Below are positions 26,784 through 36,313 of a DNA stretch of 64,000 bases, one piece after another (the stretch's first letter is position 1; the number at the start of each line of letters is the position of its first letter). Source of the stretch: Candidatus Methylacidithermus pantelleriae. Lineage in GTDB: Bacteria > Verrucomicrobiota > Verrucomicrobiia > Methylacidiphilales > Methylacidiphilaceae. The position numbers and the translations under genes were made by a program. Location of the stretch: positions 62,001 to 126,000 of the forward strand of contig NZ_CAJNOB010000023.1 of assembly GCF_905250085.1 (NCBI RefSeq), in the 5' to 3' direction. The notes under the pieces are model-generated. The model was not told the origin of the DNA and searched no databases. It saw only the letters and a list, made by a program, of their open reading frames with translations.

Positions 26784-28952
26784 TTAGCCTGCTTCTTCCT
26801 CTTTGGCTCTGCTCTTACGAGAAAGCTGGATCGCAAGCTTTTGACAAGCTTTCAGATCCGGTTTGCCCAGAGGTGTCCGAGGAATTTCCTCTACCTGATG
26901 CACTTCTTTCGGAAGCCATAGCAAAGGAAGCCCTAACTGTCTCCACCCGGTTCGGATGTCGGGAAGGGAAAACTGTTTGGTGGTCAATGCGATAAGTCTC
27001 TCGCCCCTGGTAAGATCAGGCACGCCGATAATCACAAGGTCGTTCTGCTCGTGGGAGTGGGACAAGAGCTTCTGCAAACCCTCTTCCACCGTTGCGTGCG
27101 GAACCATTTCTCCACCGATTTTCGAAAACCGGTTGGCCCGATCTTCAATAAAAAGAAATCCCTCGGGATCCAGTCTCCCGATGTCGCCGGTGCAGTACCA
27201 GCCTTCTTCAAATGCTTGTTGGGTTCTTTCAGGGTCTCCCAGGTATCCCGAAGTGAGATTGGGCCCTTTCAAATAGAGAAGACCCGGCCGGTCCAGTGGG
27301 AGTTCTTCCTTGGTTTCCGGATGACGAATCCGCAGGGAAAGCCCGGGTACCAGCCTTCCCACGCTTCCTTCCCTGTAGGTCCTTGTTTGACGAGTGCAAT
27401 GCAACGGGTGGCGGAAATCCACGAAAGCCGCCGACACCACGGGCGAAGCCTCGGTCATCCCGTAGCCCTGGCAGACAGGTACATGGAACCGCTCCCAAAA
27501 CTCCGTGGCCAGTTCGGAAGGAAGCCGTTCCGCTCCAGTGATAACGATTTGCAACGGGACGAGTTGCTGAGGTGGTACCCCGCGCAAAAACCCTCGCAAA
27601 AAGGTGGGGGTAGTAAAGAGAACGTCGATTTGGTGTTGGTGGATTAACTCGGCTATCCGGTTGGCTTCCCAAGGGCTGGGGTGGCTCACGGCACGAGGAC
27701 CTCCTGCCAGGGGCCACCAGAGGGTCACGGTCGCTCCAAAACTATGGAAGACGGGAAGCGAGGCCATCATTTTTTTTAACCGAAGATCGCCTAGCAGTGC
27801 TTCAATTTGCGCTAGATTCGCCAAAAGGTTCCGGTGGGAAAGGATCACTCCCTTGGGATCTCCGCTGGTTCCCGTTGTGTAGAGGAGAAGCGCTTCCCGA
27901 TTTCCTCCTTCCCTAGGAATCCCCAACACTTCGACAAGCGCGCGGAGAGGAAGACAACGGTGAGCTATCGCCCAGACTCCCATTCGAAACCAGTTTTGCC
28001 TTCGAAGCACGTCCTTAAGATCGAAGGTTCGCTCGGGCCATGGGAAGTCGGGGTAGCGCTTCCGGAGGGTTTCGGCCGTTACAACGACCTTTACCTGAGC
28101 TTGCTCCAAAGCGAAACGATTGAACCGGGGACCGGCCGTAAAATTGCAGTTGAGAGCCGATTTCCCGGCCAAAAGGCAAGCAAGGTTCGCAATGGCCGAA
28201 CCGATCCCAGGCGGGAGAACGATCCCGACTCTCTCCTCGCGCACGACCGCCCGGAGCCAGCTTGCAAGGGAAAGGGCTACTATCCAAAGCTTTTTCCGAC
28301 CAATGCCACGGAGAGCCACGCTGTCCCAAAACACTTCTTCGTTGGGGTTTCTCTTAGCTGCGGAGAGAACTGCCAAGACCACATTGCTTTCTAGTTCTGG
28401 CCGGCTCGAGAGAGCACGTTCGGATAGATCGTAGAGTTCCTTTCGGAGGGTATCCATTGTTTGTGCTGGAGATGGTTCCGGAAAGATAGGGCTACCGGCG
28501 TAGATCCGCACAGCTGAAGAAGAGCTAGGGAGAAGGCTAGAAGGAAGAAGTCTTTCCCAGATTTTCGCCCAGAACCAGTCCACCCATAAAGGCACAAGAG
28601 GAACCGGAACTTGCCCGAGAAGCTCTTCGATCCAAGGAGGAATCCCTCCTACGAGGCTTCCGGGAGTCCACGGGCTTTCCAAGACCACCAGGAGGGAACG
28701 CCCCATCCGCAGCCAAGACACAAGATCCGACGAGGGACTGCTCAATCTCGCCCGGGGGTCCGGTGTTACGATCCATCCATTAGCCAACTGCGAAACACTA
28801 GCCTGGTCGTCTTTCTTCTTTGGGAGGACACAGAGGGGAGAACCCACTTCGCGGTGGAGAAGCGTCAAAAGATCCTCAGGGAGATCATTGACCAACGCGA
28901 TCCAGGCTCCGGGCGGGATCTTTTCTTTTCCCATCCACTCCAAGCTCTTCAT
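26784..28952 (-). CDS. acyl-ACP/acyl-CoA synthetase fused to a degenerate PlsC-like segment
   Basis: 722 residues. Residues about 240-710 form an AMP-binding ligase: LLYTTGTSGDPKGVILSHRNLLAN (P-loop), SLPVFHSFGATVTLW, QGYGMTEASPVVS, the Asp in YCTGDIGRLDPEG, and the C-terminal hinge and lysine region IPRTPLGKPDLK. The overall order resembles the Aas protein, which joins a PlsC acyltransferase to an acyl-ACP synthetase. The first 170 residues still look like a PlsC C-terminal half (GRSLLVVLESPWTPGSL, VPLVPLWVDWFWAKIW), but the NHX4D and FPEGTRS motifs are gone. The transferase part is thus probably inactive. Likely role: activating recycled fatty acids for phospholipid repair. Confidence 0.75.
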   Translation of the reverse strand: MKSLEWMGKEKIPPGAWIALVNDLPEDLLTLLHREVGSPLCVLPKKKDDQASVSQLANGWIVTPDPRARLSSPSSDLVSWLRMGRSLLVVLESPWTPGSLVGGIPPWIEELLGQVPVPLVPLWVDWFWAKIWERLLPSSLLPSSSSAVRIYAGSPIFPEPSPAQTMDTLRKELYDLSERALSSRPELESNVVLAVLSAAKRNPNEEVFWDSVALRGIGRKKLWIVALSLASWLRAVVREERVGIVLPPGIGSAIANLACLLAGKSALNCNFTAGPRFNRFALEQAQVKVVVTAETLRKRYPDFPWPERTFDLKDVLRRQNWFRMGVWAIAHRCLPLRALVEVLGIPREGGNREALLLYTTGTSGDPKGVILSHRNLLANLAQIEALLGDLRLKKMMASLPVFHSFGATVTLWWPLAGGPRAVSHPSPWEANRIAELIHQHQIDVLFTTPTFLRGFLRGVPPQQLVPLQIVITGAERLPSELATEFWERFHVPVCQGYGMTEASPVVSAAFVDFRHPLHCTRQTRTYREGSVGRLVPGLSLRIRHPETKEELPLDRPGLLYLKGPNLTSGYLGDPERTQQAFEEGWYCTGDIGRLDPEGFLFIEDRANRFSKIGGEMVPHATVEEGLQKLLSHSHEQNDLVIIGVPDLTRGERLIALTTKQFSLPDIRTGWRQLGLPLLWLPKEVHQVEEIPRTPLGKPDLKACQKLAIQLSRKSRAKEEEAG

Positions 28953-29072
28953 GTCGTGATCGCCACTTTTTGCCAGCAGAATGTTGGTTGGTCAGGCGGA
29001 GCAAAACCTTGCCCGATGAGGGTTTTTGACAGCCCCGCCGAAAGCCTAGGGCTATAGGGAACTCTGCGAGTC

Positions 29073-30176
29073 CTAATAGCCCTCCACGGGAGAGGAAAAC
29101 GTGTCCCCTCCAGATTCCTTTCCCTCTCCTCCTCTTTTTCGCACCTCCTCGCGTAGTTGGGCTATCTTATCATTGCAGCTGGCACAATCTTCGTGAGAAA
29201 AAGGGATGGGCTCGGGAAGGCGTGCTCGCAACCTTTCGATCCGTGCGGCTCGCTCTTCGAGCATCGCACTGGGAAGCTTCTCTAATGCGGCGGCAATCTT
29301 TTCGGCTGTGGTCAAAAAACTATGACACAAAAGCAAGAAATCTGCCCCTGCTTGGAGAGCCCGGCTTGCTGCTTCTTCCAGGGGAAAGTGCCGGGTAATG
29401 GCACCCATGTCTAGATCATCCGTTACCACACACCCTCCAAAACCCAGGCGCTTTCGAAGGCACTCCTCGATTACCCGGCTCGAAAGGGTTGCCGGAAGGC
29501 CTTCGGGATCCAGTTTGGGGTTGGCGATATGGGCGACCATCAGGGTAGGGAGCTCATGAATGAGGCTCGCAAAAGGCCTCCATTCCCAAGCTTCCAACTC
29601 CTCAATCGAACGGTCAACCTGGGGGAGCTCAAAATGAGGATCTAGCCGGGCCGGGGTATACCCAGGAAAATGCTTGCCGCACGAAAGAACGCTCCATCTT
29701 GCCTGGCCTTCCACGAAGGCACGAGCCAGCAAAGCAACCGCTTGAGGATCTTTCCCAAACGTCCGGCCTTGCAGGGAGTTGGGTTGCCCGTGGTCAGGAG
29801 TCAAGTCAAGTACGGGGGCGAGATTCCAGTTGAATCCAAAGTACCGCAACAGTTGCCCGGTTAACTCGCCGTGCTGCCGAACCAAACCAGGATCACGAGC
29901 GCGACCAAGTTCTTCCGCACTGGGGGGTTCCGTTCCAATGGTTTTTAATCGGGCAACCCTGCCCCCCTCCTGGTCCAGGCAAAAGAAAGGGGGGTAGGGA
30001 AGAAGAGCACGCAATTGGTCCGTTAAGGTTCGTAGTTGTCGGGCTCCCGTGATGTTTCGAGCAAAAAGGATAAATCCTGCGGGCTGAAGGGATAGGACCA
30101 GTTTTTCAAACTCCGGATCCAACGTGGGGCCGGGTACTCCAATGATGAGAAACTGTCCGCCGTGGAGAGATGACAT
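29073..30176 (-). CDS. nagZ: family GH3 beta-N-acetylhexosaminidase (NagZ-like)
   Basis: 367 residues from the ATG at 30176; a GTG at 30221 would add 15. Landmarks of Nag[20 protein letters not shown], the KHFPG loop with the Asp-His pair in RLDPHFEL, and [11 protein letters not shown] with the catalytic nucleophile Asp. NagZ removes beta-linked N-acetylglucosamine from peptidoglycan turnover products in the cytoplasm. The C-terminal tail carries an extra Cys-containing stretch (CASCNDK) beyond the barrel. It is divergently arranged with acylphosphatase across about 80 bases. Confidence 0.87.
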   Translation of the reverse strand: MSSLHGGQFLIIGVPGPTLDPEFEKLVLSLQPAGFILFARNITGARQLRTLTDQLRALLPYPPFFCLDQEGGRVARLKTIGTEPPSAEELGRARDPGLVRQHGELTGQLLRYFGFNWNLAPVLDLTPDHGQPNSLQGRTFGKDPQAVALLARAFVEGQARWSVLSCGKHFPGYTPARLDPHFELPQVDRSIEELEAWEWRPFASLIHELPTLMVAHIANPKLDPEGLPATLSSRVIEECLRKRLGFGGCVVTDDLDMGAITRHFPLEEAASRALQAGADFLLLCHSFLTTAEKIAAALEKLPSAMLEERAARIERLRARLPEPIPFSHEDCASCNDKIAQLREEVRKRGGEGKESGGDTFSSPVEGY

Positions 30177-30256
30177 GCGCCAATAGTCGAAAATTCGCTT
30201 TTTCGTTGTTGAGACAAGCACTTTTTTATCAAAGGCGAAAGGATACCTTTCCCTCT

Positions 30257-30544
30257 ATGGACCTTCGGCGAATGACAGTCTTTTTTTCCGGCCGGGTTCA
30301 AGGTGTGGGGTTTCGGTACACGGCGGAAGCTTTGGCCGAGCGATTCCGAGTGACCGGTTTTGTTCGCAATTTGCCCGACGGTCGAGTCGAGCTGGTGGCG
30401 GAGGGCCCGGAACCGGAGCTCCTCTCCTTTCTTCGGGCCATTGAGTCAAGCCGGTTGGGACGTTATATCCAGGGAAAGGAGGTTATTTGGGGACCCTCGA
30501 CCGGAGAGTTCTCCCACTTTACTATCCGGTACGATACAGGCTGA
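30257..30544 (+). CDS. acyP: acylphosphatase
   Basis: 95 residues from the ATG at 30257; the frame is open further upstream, but that part overlaps the nagZ start region. The family signature is complete: [20 protein letters not shown] with the phosphate-binding Arg, then [19 protein letters not shown] with the catalytic Asn. It hydrolyses acyl phosphates such as acetyl phosphate. It is a single gene between nagZ (divergent) and IS607 remnant B, with the element beginning about 60 bases after its stop. Confidence 0.92.
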   Translation: MDLRRMTVFFSGRVQGVGFRYTAEALAERFRVTGFVRNLPDGRVELVAEGPEPELLSFLRAIESSRLGRYIQGKEVIWGPSTGEFSHFTIRYDTG

Positions 30545-30607
30545 GGTTCATTGTTGGGTAAAGGGGGTGCCAGTAGTTGAAAAACATAGCGACACATAAC
30601 GTTGTTC

Positions 30608-31184
30608 ATGGTCGTATATCCGGATCAAGTTGAGTGCATGGGCCAAGCGGGAGGGTGTTTTGGCTACGAGGCGGGTTAGCGGATGGAGAAGGAGAGGCGT
30701 TTGTTTTTTGCTGCAGAAAAGGTGCGGACTAGAACGGTAATCGTGCGTCCGGAGGCGGCAGCGCCCGATGGGGTGGTCTTCTAGGGCGGGTGTGCAAGCG
30801 GGCGATCCGAGAGCGAATTGAGAGACCATGGGCTTGGGTTTTTTTCGAGTTTGCTCTCCGGCAAATCGTTGCGGATCGCTCCGGCCGTCAAGGAGGTCGG
30901 CTCCGAGATGAAGGGCCATCGGAGAGGGCTTGTTGGGCGGATCTCTCATCCGAAGGTGGGCGTTATCCTGGTCGAGTAGTGCCACCGGCGGATGCGCTTC
31001 GGGTTTGCGTACTGGGAAGCGGCGTTGGCCGCACGGAGTTAATCGATCCTGGTGGTGGATCTCAAGGAGATGGACTGACGTCCTCGTGCGTGGCCTGCAT
31101 GAGCTCAGGGTTTGGCTTTTGTGCCAGGCGTTACGGGAAGAGGTCTCCTTGGAACCGTGCCAAGAGGGCACCCGAAGCGATCGG
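30608..31184 (+). pseudogene. IS607 tnpA serine recombinase pseudogene (copy B)
   Basis: Fragments corresponding to PDGVVF, AVKEVGSEMKGH, the VGVILVE block (interrupted by TAG right after VE, where A has VEERDR), RFGFAYWEAALAA and ILVVDLKEMD can be read in alternating frames. Several stops and frameshifts interrupt the resolvase domain. The element is not expected to make recombinase. Confidence 0.7.
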
Positions 31185-32833
31185 ATGAGTAAGCTCCCTC
31201 TTTTCCCTTACCGGACGCGTTTCCGGGTGATGCCCCAGCAACGGGGCGTTGCTTACCAGCTCTGCGGCGCTCTACGGGCGGGTGGAGCGGAGCTTTTTCT
31301 GCTAGATGCGGGCTTGTGTTTTGCTCAACGAGGGTAATGGATCCTTCCTGCCGCAATTTGGCTTGGCCGCCCGAGAGTTCCATGCCCTCTGGGTGAGAGC
31401 TCGAAGGAAAGATGGCTGTAATCGGCGAAAAGCGGCCCAAGTTCATTGAGGAAGTTACGGAGCGGATCGAGAAGAGGGGAAAAGGTGGTCCGCAAGCTCG
31501 AAAAGAACGAGCCGGGATCGAACGTTTTGCCTAAGAAAAAGCGGCGGTTGGCCATCCTCCCTCCCAAGCTTGACGTGCTTCTGGCCGAAGGGGGGTCCCA
31601 AGCGCGGGCGTTTGTCGTTCGGTTTCCTCCGCCTCTTCTTGGAAAGAGTTTTCCTTGAAAGAAAACCGATACGCCAACTTTCTGCCAACTGGAAGAGGGA
31701 TGGGGAGCTGCAGCGGAAAAGCCCCTTCTGTGTCCTCGGGTCGAAGGACAAAACCCCCGCGAACTCGTCCTGCCAAGCCACGGTATCTCCGAACGGGAGC
31801 CTATCGGCTTGCGGTTACCGGAGGGATGGGGGAGCCCCCGCCAACACCTGGTTCTTTCAAGGGCGTGCGTTTCGCCTACGGCCTGCAGGCGATCCTTCGA
31901 AGTCCGTTCCGGCAGCCGGAGGGTGATCGCACCAATCAAGGACGGGAAACTCGTCCGGAAGCGGGAGCGATCTACGGTAAGCTTCTGGTTCGTGCGCGAT
32001 CGGAAGCGGTGGCGGGTGTTGGCGAGCGCCGAGGCGCGGACCGGTTTCCCTGGTCTGAGGGCGCCTTGCCGGAGCGGTTGGCATTGAGATGAACGAGGAT
32101 CGTCTGGCCTTGGCCGAAACGGATCGCTTCGGCAATCGGGTGGATGTTCGTCGGATCCGATGGACTCTCTATGGCAGGAGAAAGGAAAAGGCCAAAGCCC
32201 CTTTTGCTCATGCGTGCAAAGGGATCGGCCGGGCCTTGCGCCGAATCGGGCAAGCTGCCTGTGATCCACCGGTTGGATTTTCGTAAGAGGGAGCTTGAGG
32301 GAGAGTCAGTGGATCCCCTTCGCGCTCGCTCTTTTCCTTCCTGTACGCTAAGGCGAGCGCGATCCTCAAGGCGGGTTCGTTTCGCGCCGGAGCCAAGCTG
32401 ATCCTCGAAGTCGACCCGGCCTACACGTCTCTCATCGGGTGTGGTGACCCACGCGCGTTGTCATGGGATCAAGTTCTTACCAAGGCGCGGGCTGGTCCCC
32501 TCGCCCGCAGAGGATTGGGTCTCTCCGAACGCCCATCCGTGCCAGAGGCAGTCGCGCCTACTCGCAAGGGCGGGTCATCTCACCTTCGCTCTACCTGCAA
32601 GCAATCACACAAAGCATGTATGGTCGTTTCTATGGCGGAGGTTCGGAAGAGACTCTCAAACCGGCGCAAACAGCGGATACCCGGTCAAAAGCTAATCCCG
32701 CTGCCTCCCATGCCTCTGTCCCCGAAAACGCGCAACTGACCGGTAGCCGGGCGTTGCCAGTGAAACCTCGGAACGCGAATCGTCGATAGCACGGTTCACC
32801 TGACGTCCCGGGCGATCTTTCCTGGTAGGGGAA
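31185..32833 (+). pseudogene. tnpB-related pseudogene (copy B)
   Basis: It starts with ATG MSKLPLF right after tnpA, as in copy A. Blocks recognised: [66 protein letters not shown] (split in two readings), [16 protein letters not shown] and RRGLGLSERPSVPEAVAPT near 32515. It carries the same frameshift as A before RuvC-I and the same extra base as A and C before the RuvC-II block. Confidence 0.7.
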
Positions 32834-32893
32834 TGGCGGCTGATCGTTGTAGAAAACCGCAGGTGATGAACATCGGAACCGGGCACCCGTTCG

Positions 32894-35194
32894 TTATCCG
32901 GCCCGCTCAAGATCTTTTTTTGCAAGGAGCGTTTCCCGAGCTTTGCGAGCCGCTTCCACCATGTTGCGAAGTGATGGGACGACTTCCTTGTAACTCCTAG
33001 TTTTTAACCCGCAATCCGGATTGACCCAAAGCCGATCGGGGGAAACGGCTCGGGCCATATGGAGCAGAGCTTGGTAGATTTCTTCCACGGTAGGGATCCG
33101 GGGCGAGTGAACATCCCACACCCCAGGTCCAATTTCATTGGGCAAGGGGAACCGGGTAAAAAGTTCTAGGAGGGAAAAGCCGGAACGGGCTGCTTCCAGG
33201 GAAATCACATCAGCGTCCAGATCCACAATCGCTTGCCAAATATCTCCAAAGTCGGAGTAACACATATGGGTATGAATTTGGGTCCGGTCTTCGACCCCGG
33301 ACGTTGCTAGGCGAAACGCTCCCACTGCCCATTCGAGATAAGCGGGCCACTGGCTTTTCCTAAGGGGAAGCCCTTCCCGAAGGGCTGGCTCATCGACCTG
33401 AATAACGCGGATGCCGGCTGATTCCAGCTCGCAGACTTCGTCACGCAGGCATAGGGCGAGCTGGTAGGCAACTTCTTTTTCACCCAGATCATCCCGCACA
33501 AAACTCCACCGAAGGATCGTTATCGGACCGGTCAACATTCCTTTGAGGGGTTTTTGGGTTTGCGTTTGGGCATAGCGGATCCACCGGAGGGTCATCGACC
33601 GCGAACGGGATACATCCCCATAAAGAATCGGTGGTTTGACACAGCGCGACCCATAACTCTGGACCCATCCGTTTTCGGTAAGAACAAACCCCTCCAAAAG
33701 TTCTCCAAAGTATTCCACCATATCGGTCCGCTCGAATTCTCCGTGAACCAGGACATCAAGGCCAAGGGATTCTTGAAGCTCGATGACTTTCTTTATTTCG
33801 TTCTCAACGAATGTTTCATACTCCTTTTGGCTCCATTCTCCGCTTTTCCACTTCGCCCTGGCTTTCCGCACCTCGGGTGTTTGGGGAAACGACCCGATGG
33901 TCGTGGTGGGAAGAGGGGGTAGGTGCAACGAGCTACGCTGGGCGAGCCTGCGAATGGGGTAAGGGTTTTTCCGGCGGAAAAGCGAGGGGTTCAAGCTGGC
34001 AAGCCGGCTGCGTACCTCGGGGCGGGTCACTAGAGGGCTAGATTTTCGCTGGCGAAGAATCTCCTGGTTGGCAAGAAAGCGTGGATCTTGCTTCCAAGCT
34101 CGGGTCGCAAGATCGGCTAGTTCTGCCAGTTCACCAAGCTTTTCTCGGGCAAAAGCGAGCCAGGGGACGATTTGGCGGTCCAGTTTCGTCTCCTTTTCCA
34201 GTGAAAGCGGCACATGCAAAAGGGAAGAGCTTGGGCCAACCCATAGGTAATTTTCTCCCACCACCCCAAGGGCCTCTTCCAACAGGGCAAGAGAACGAGC
34301 ATAGTCATTTTTCCAGACGTTGCGCCCATCGACCACTCCGAGGGAAAGGACTTTTCCCTTGGGGAAGGTCGCAAGAAGAGGGGGTAGCTCGTGGGCTGCC
34401 CGGACGCCGTCAACATGAATCCCTTCCCAGGGTAGATCGCGGACGACGGTCCAGTTGCCTGCAAGCTCGCCAAAATAGGTGGCCAAAAGGAGATTGGGTC
34501 GTGGCTCTGCCTCGGCCAAAAACGCATAGGCGGATCGATAAGCTTCGAGGAGGGAAGAGGGGAGCTCGGTGCAAAGAAAGGGTTCGTCAAGCTGGACCCA
34601 GCGGACCCCCTCCCGGGCAAGTTCCGCGAAAAGTTGTCGGTAAACCGTGCAGAGAGGAGGCAATAGTTCGGCAAGCCGTTCCTGAGGTTTTCCCAAAAGA
34701 AGAAGGGTCAAAGGTCCCAAAAAGACGGGCTTTGTTTCGATACCCAATTGTCGAGCTTCCCGCCACTCTTCCACAGGTTTATGCGAGCAGAGGCAAAAAC
34801 GGGCGTCGTGCCACTCGGGAACGAGGTAGTGGTAGTTCGTGTCAAACCATTTGGTGAGTTCCAAGGGTGCTACACCCGGAGCGCCGCGGGCCATGCGGAA
34901 ATAGACTTCCCAGTCGATCTTAGGCTCGCTGGCGAGCTGGCCGAACCGGGGTGGGATAGCTCCGACCAGCCACAAGGCATCGAGAACATGGTCGTACAAA
35001 CTAAAATCGTTTGAGGCAGGAAGTGCGATGCCCTGCTGGGTTTGTTCTAGCCAAGCTTCTTTCCGGAGCTGTGATCCAATGGACAAAAGTTCTTGCTGGG
35101 AGAGTTTTCCTTCCCAGAAGCTTTCGAGAGCTTTTTTTAACTCACGTCGCGTTCCAATGCGTGGATAGCCTAGGGTATGGGTAAGTAGTGCCAT
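32894..35194 (-). CDS. metE: cobalamin-independent methionine synthase
   Basis: 766 residues from the ATG at 35194, which gives the standard N-terminus HTLGYPRIGTRRELKKALE. It transfers a methyl group from methyltetrahydrofolate polyglutamate to homocysteine. Landmarks are TTIGSFPQTPEVR, VHGEFERTDMVEYFGE, MLTGPITILRWSF, VIQVDEPALREGLPL, the zinc ligands in HTHMCYSDF (His, Cys), and the late WVNPDCGLKTR Cys. Full length for MetE. An AAAAGGA site precedes the start. The 5' region to rsmA (divergent) is only 115 bases, so no long riboswitch is present. Confidence 0.96.
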   Translation of the reverse strand: MALLTHTLGYPRIGTRRELKKALESFWEGKLSQQELLSIGSQLRKEAWLEQTQQGIALPASNDFSLYDHVLDALWLVGAIPPRFGQLASEPKIDWEVYFRMARGAPGVAPLELTKWFDTNYHYLVPEWHDARFCLCSHKPVEEWREARQLGIETKPVFLGPLTLLLLGKPQERLAELLPPLCTVYRQLFAELAREGVRWVQLDEPFLCTELPSSLLEAYRSAYAFLAEAEPRPNLLLATYFGELAGNWTVVRDLPWEGIHVDGVRAAHELPPLLATFPKGKVLSLGVVDGRNVWKNDYARSLALLEEALGVVGENYLWVGPSSSLLHVPLSLEKETKLDRQIVPWLAFAREKLGELAELADLATRAWKQDPRFLANQEILRQRKSSPLVTRPEVRSRLASLNPSLFRRKNPYPIRRLAQRSSLHLPPLPTTTIGSFPQTPEVRKARAKWKSGEWSQKEYETFVENEIKKVIELQESLGLDVLVHGEFERTDMVEYFGELLEGFVLTENGWVQSYGSRCVKPPILYGDVSRSRSMTLRWIRYAQTQTQKPLKGMLTGPITILRWSFVRDDLGEKEVAYQLALCLRDEVCELESAGIRVIQVDEPALREGLPLRKSQWPAYLEWAVGAFRLATSGVEDRTQIHTHMCYSDFGDIWQAIVDLDADVISLEAARSGFSLLELFTRFPLPNEIGPGVWDVHSPRIPTVEEIYQALLHMARAVSPDRLWVNPDCGLKTRSYKEVVPSLRNMVEAARKARETLLAKKDLERAG

Positions 35195-35308
35195 AGTCCT
35201 TTTCCCTAGCGGGCGGCGAGGAGGAGGGCAAGTGGAAAAATCATTCACATATCGCAATATTTTGATTAATTGGCCCCTAGCGCGCGGGGCCCGACTTCGG
35301 AGCCAGCG

Positions 35309-36142
35309 GTGACCCTTTCAGATATTCGTTACTGGCTTACCCGCTACGGGATTTTTCCCAAAAAAAGCCTTGGCCAGCATTTTCTTTCTGACGCGAATCT
35401 GGCTCGCGCCCTCGTTCGGCTTGCGCTCGAGGGGTGGGACAAGCTTGAGGGAGTGGTAGAAATCGGGCCGGGGCTTGGCGCGCTGACGGAAGTTTTACTG
35501 GCAAAAGGACTTTCCGTGGTCGCCCTCGAGATCGATCCCAAGCTATGCCGCGTTCTCCGGGAGCGATTTGGCACCCAACCATCGTTCCGACTCGTTGAGG
35601 GAGATGCTCGGAAGGTCGAGCTTGCCCCTACGGACCGGTTTCCGCTGGTCCTGGGAAACCTTCCCTACAACGTGGGTACGCGACTGGTTCTCGATTGGAT
35701 CTATTACCGGTATTGTCCCAAAAGATTCCTGGTCACCCTCCAGCGGGAAGTAGCCGAGCGGTTTGTCGCCCGGCCCTCAAGCCATGCTTATAGTGCTCTT
35801 TCCGTCCTTATCCAAGTCGAGTACCGGGCTCGGATCGTAAAACGTATCGGCCCGGAGGTCTTTTACCCACGCCCGGAGGTGGAATCCAGCGCGGTGGTTC
35901 TGGATTGGCAACCGAAACGCCAGTGGACTCGGGAGGAGCGAATGTCGTTTTACCAGCTTGTTCGAAGGGCTTTTACCCACCGACGGAAAATGCTTTCAGC
36001 TGCCCTGGGAAGACCTGATAGTCGCAGGCCCGAGGAATTATCGGCTGAAGACTGGCTGGCGCTTTGGGAAAAGTTGTACGTAGAGGGCCAACTCCTCGCC
36101 AGAAACAAAGAGGCAGGGCCAACCCCTTCCTCGCTTGGATAG
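35309..36142 (+). CDS. rsmA: 16S rRNA dimethyladenosine transferase RsmA (KsgA)
   Basis: 277 residues from a GTG at 35309 preceded by GGAG at a 6-base spacing. An upstream TTG at 35270 is less attractive. Class I methyltransferase: KSLGQHFLSDANLARAL, VVEIGPGLGALTEVLL (SAM-binding motif I), ALEIDPKLCR, LGNLPYNVGTRLVLDWI (the NLPY catalytic motif) and FYPRPEVESSAVVL. It dimethylates A1518/A1519 of 16S rRNA. Transcription is divergent from metE and runs into a shared terminator-like hairpin at 36288. Confidence 0.94.
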   Translation: MTLSDIRYWLTRYGIFPKKSLGQHFLSDANLARALVRLALEGWDKLEGVVEIGPGLGALTEVLLAKGLSVVALEIDPKLCRVLRERFGTQPSFRLVEGDARKVELAPTDRFPLVLGNLPYNVGTRLVLDWIYYRYCPKRFLVTLQREVAERFVARPSSHAYSALSVLIQVEYRARIVKRIGPEVFYPRPEVESSAVVLDWQPKRQWTREERMSFYQLVRRAFTHRRKMLSAALGRPDSRRPEELSAEDWLALWEKLYVEGQLLARNKEAGPTPSSLG

Positions 36143-36287
36143 AGCTTGTTTGATCAAGGAAACTGGCTCATTGGGGGGGTTGCCGCGCATGAACGCTCCC
36201 GGTTTGACGGCGCGCGGAACGGTCTCTCTGGAGAGCAAACGCGCCGGGATTTTGCATGGGGGCTTTGACCCAGGGATCTTCGCTTTT

Positions 36288-36313
36288 CCCTTAAAAAACG
36301 GGGTTTTTAAAGG
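36288..36313. terminator. putative bidirectional terminator between rsmA and the phosphatase-like gene
   Basis: CCCTTAAAAA-ACGGGG-TTTTTAAAGG folds as a 10-bp stem with one mismatch. It has T-rich 3' sides on both strands and lies between two convergent genes, with the leftward gene's stop codon inside it. It is AT-rich, so strength is uncertain. Confidence 0.5.

Larger units (their letters stand above)
30608..32833 (+). mobile_element. decayed IS607-family element, copy B
   Basis: Same structure and orientation as copies A and C. The start is aligned at ATGGTCGTATATCC, matching ATGGCAGGATATCC in A, and similarity ends near 32833, about 60 bases before the metE stop. Identity to A is roughly 85-90% by eye in most aligned blocks but nearly complete in 31862-32133. 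Confidence 0.8.
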
